Below, in pieces: positions 6,087-6,431 of a stretch of DNA of 6,431 nucleotides. Numbering within the stretch: position 1 is the first letter of the stretch; each line of letters begins with the position of its first letter. Both the position numbers and the translations under genes were made by a program. Source of the stretch: Anaerolineales bacterium (GTDB taxonomy: Bacteria > Chloroflexota > Anaerolineae > Anaerolineales > UBA4823); the NCBI GenBank assembly GCA_026415275.1, contig JAOAHK010000152.1:1-6431 (forward strand), written 5' to 3'. The notes beneath the pieces were generated by a model. It was given only the letters and a program-made list of their open reading frames with translations. It had not been told where the DNA came from and searched no databases.

Positions 6087-6431
6087 ATGATGGACAACTC
6101 TATTGATGAACGATTTCAATCCGCCCTTCTTGCACAAAGGGACTTTATCACCCATTTGATTTCAGATTTGGTAAAGATTCCCTCGATCAACGATGAAAGC
6201 GGAGTTCAAGAATACATCGAACGTTTCTTCTCTGAGAGGAATTTTCGCATCGATATCTGGGAACCTCGTATCGAAGAGCTGAGACAGCATCCGGCTTTCG
6301 TACAAGTTGATTACGACTACTCCAATCGAAAGAATATGGTGGTGAAGATAAAAGGCAACGGCGAAGGACGATCACTCACCTTGAATGGGCATATGGACGT
6401 CGTCCCTGCCGACCCATTGGCTGTGTGGAAA
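6087..6431 (+). CDS. M20-family metallopeptidase/deacylase, N-terminal part
   Basis: The frame is open from the ATG at 6087 (a second ATG follows at 6090) to the window edge, giving the first 115 residues; the gene continues to the right. 'LNGHMDVVP' (99-107) is the first metal-site motif of M20 enzymes such as ArgE, DapE and allantoate amidohydrolase, with the metal ligand His102 and Asp104. The preceding 'LVKIPSIN' (28-35) is also typical of the family. Members hydrolyse amide bonds of N-acyl amino acids, dipeptides or ureido compounds with two metal ions. No strong ribosome binding site is visible, and the start lies 19 bp after the SIS stop, so translation may be coupled. Together with the SIS enzyme it suggests catabolism of an N-substituted amino sugar or glycated amino acid, which is an inference from context. 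Confidence 0.85.
   Translation, partial: MMDNSIDERFQSALLAQRDFITHLISDLVKIPSINDESGVQEYIERFFSERNFRIDIWEPRIEELRQHPAFVQVDYDYSNRKNMVVKIKGNGEGRSLTLNGHMDVVPADPLAVWK

Overview
The window looks like bacterial chromosome of moderate GC, probably Chloroflexota (Anaerolineae-like). That placement is an inference from protein style: exported proteins with long Pro/Thr linkers ('PPTPTE', 'ATPTPF'), an Ala/Gln/Thr helical repeat after the signal sequence ('ALALQATQEAVNLQATSLAL'), and a large free-standing WD40 lipoprotein. No phylogenetic marker gene is present.

Layout. 1-273 is a leader region with two inverted repeats and a short sequence that recurs at the edge of the insertion sequence. 274-2340 (+) encodes a 688-residue exported WD40 protein with 14 recognisable repeats, enough for two seven-bladed propellers. 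2341-2597 is a convergent intergenic region with several inverted repeats, including a perfect 11-bp stem. 2598-3632 (-) encodes an exported protein with a membrane anchor or signal, a low-complexity stalk and a glutamine-amidotransferase-like (ThuA-like) alpha/beta domain. A strong sigma70-type promoter lies about 110 bp upstream of it. 3910-5011 is a decayed IS4/IS701-type insertion sequence. Its transposase frame is open over 350 codons, but it carries a pair of compensating frameshifts, an apparent short internal deletion and a Lys in place of the catalytic Glu. Immediately to the right, 5027-6067 (+) encodes a double-SIS sugar-phosphate isomerase/deaminase related to the isomerase half of GlmS, and 6087-6431 (+) is the start of an M20 metallopeptidase/deacylase that runs off the window.

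How the parts relate. The two exported proteins are convergent and probably act at the cell surface; nothing shows that they act together. The SIS and M20 genes are 19 bp apart and probably form an operon for breakdown of an N-substituted amino sugar, glycated amino acid or similar compound. The insertion sequence ends 15 bp before the SIS start codon, so it has separated this operon from whatever promoter originally lay upstream. I found no convincing new defence, CRISPR or RNA system. The most informative features are the decayed transposase that still reads as an intact ORF, the insertion at the front of the SIS operon, and the unexplained inverted repeats.
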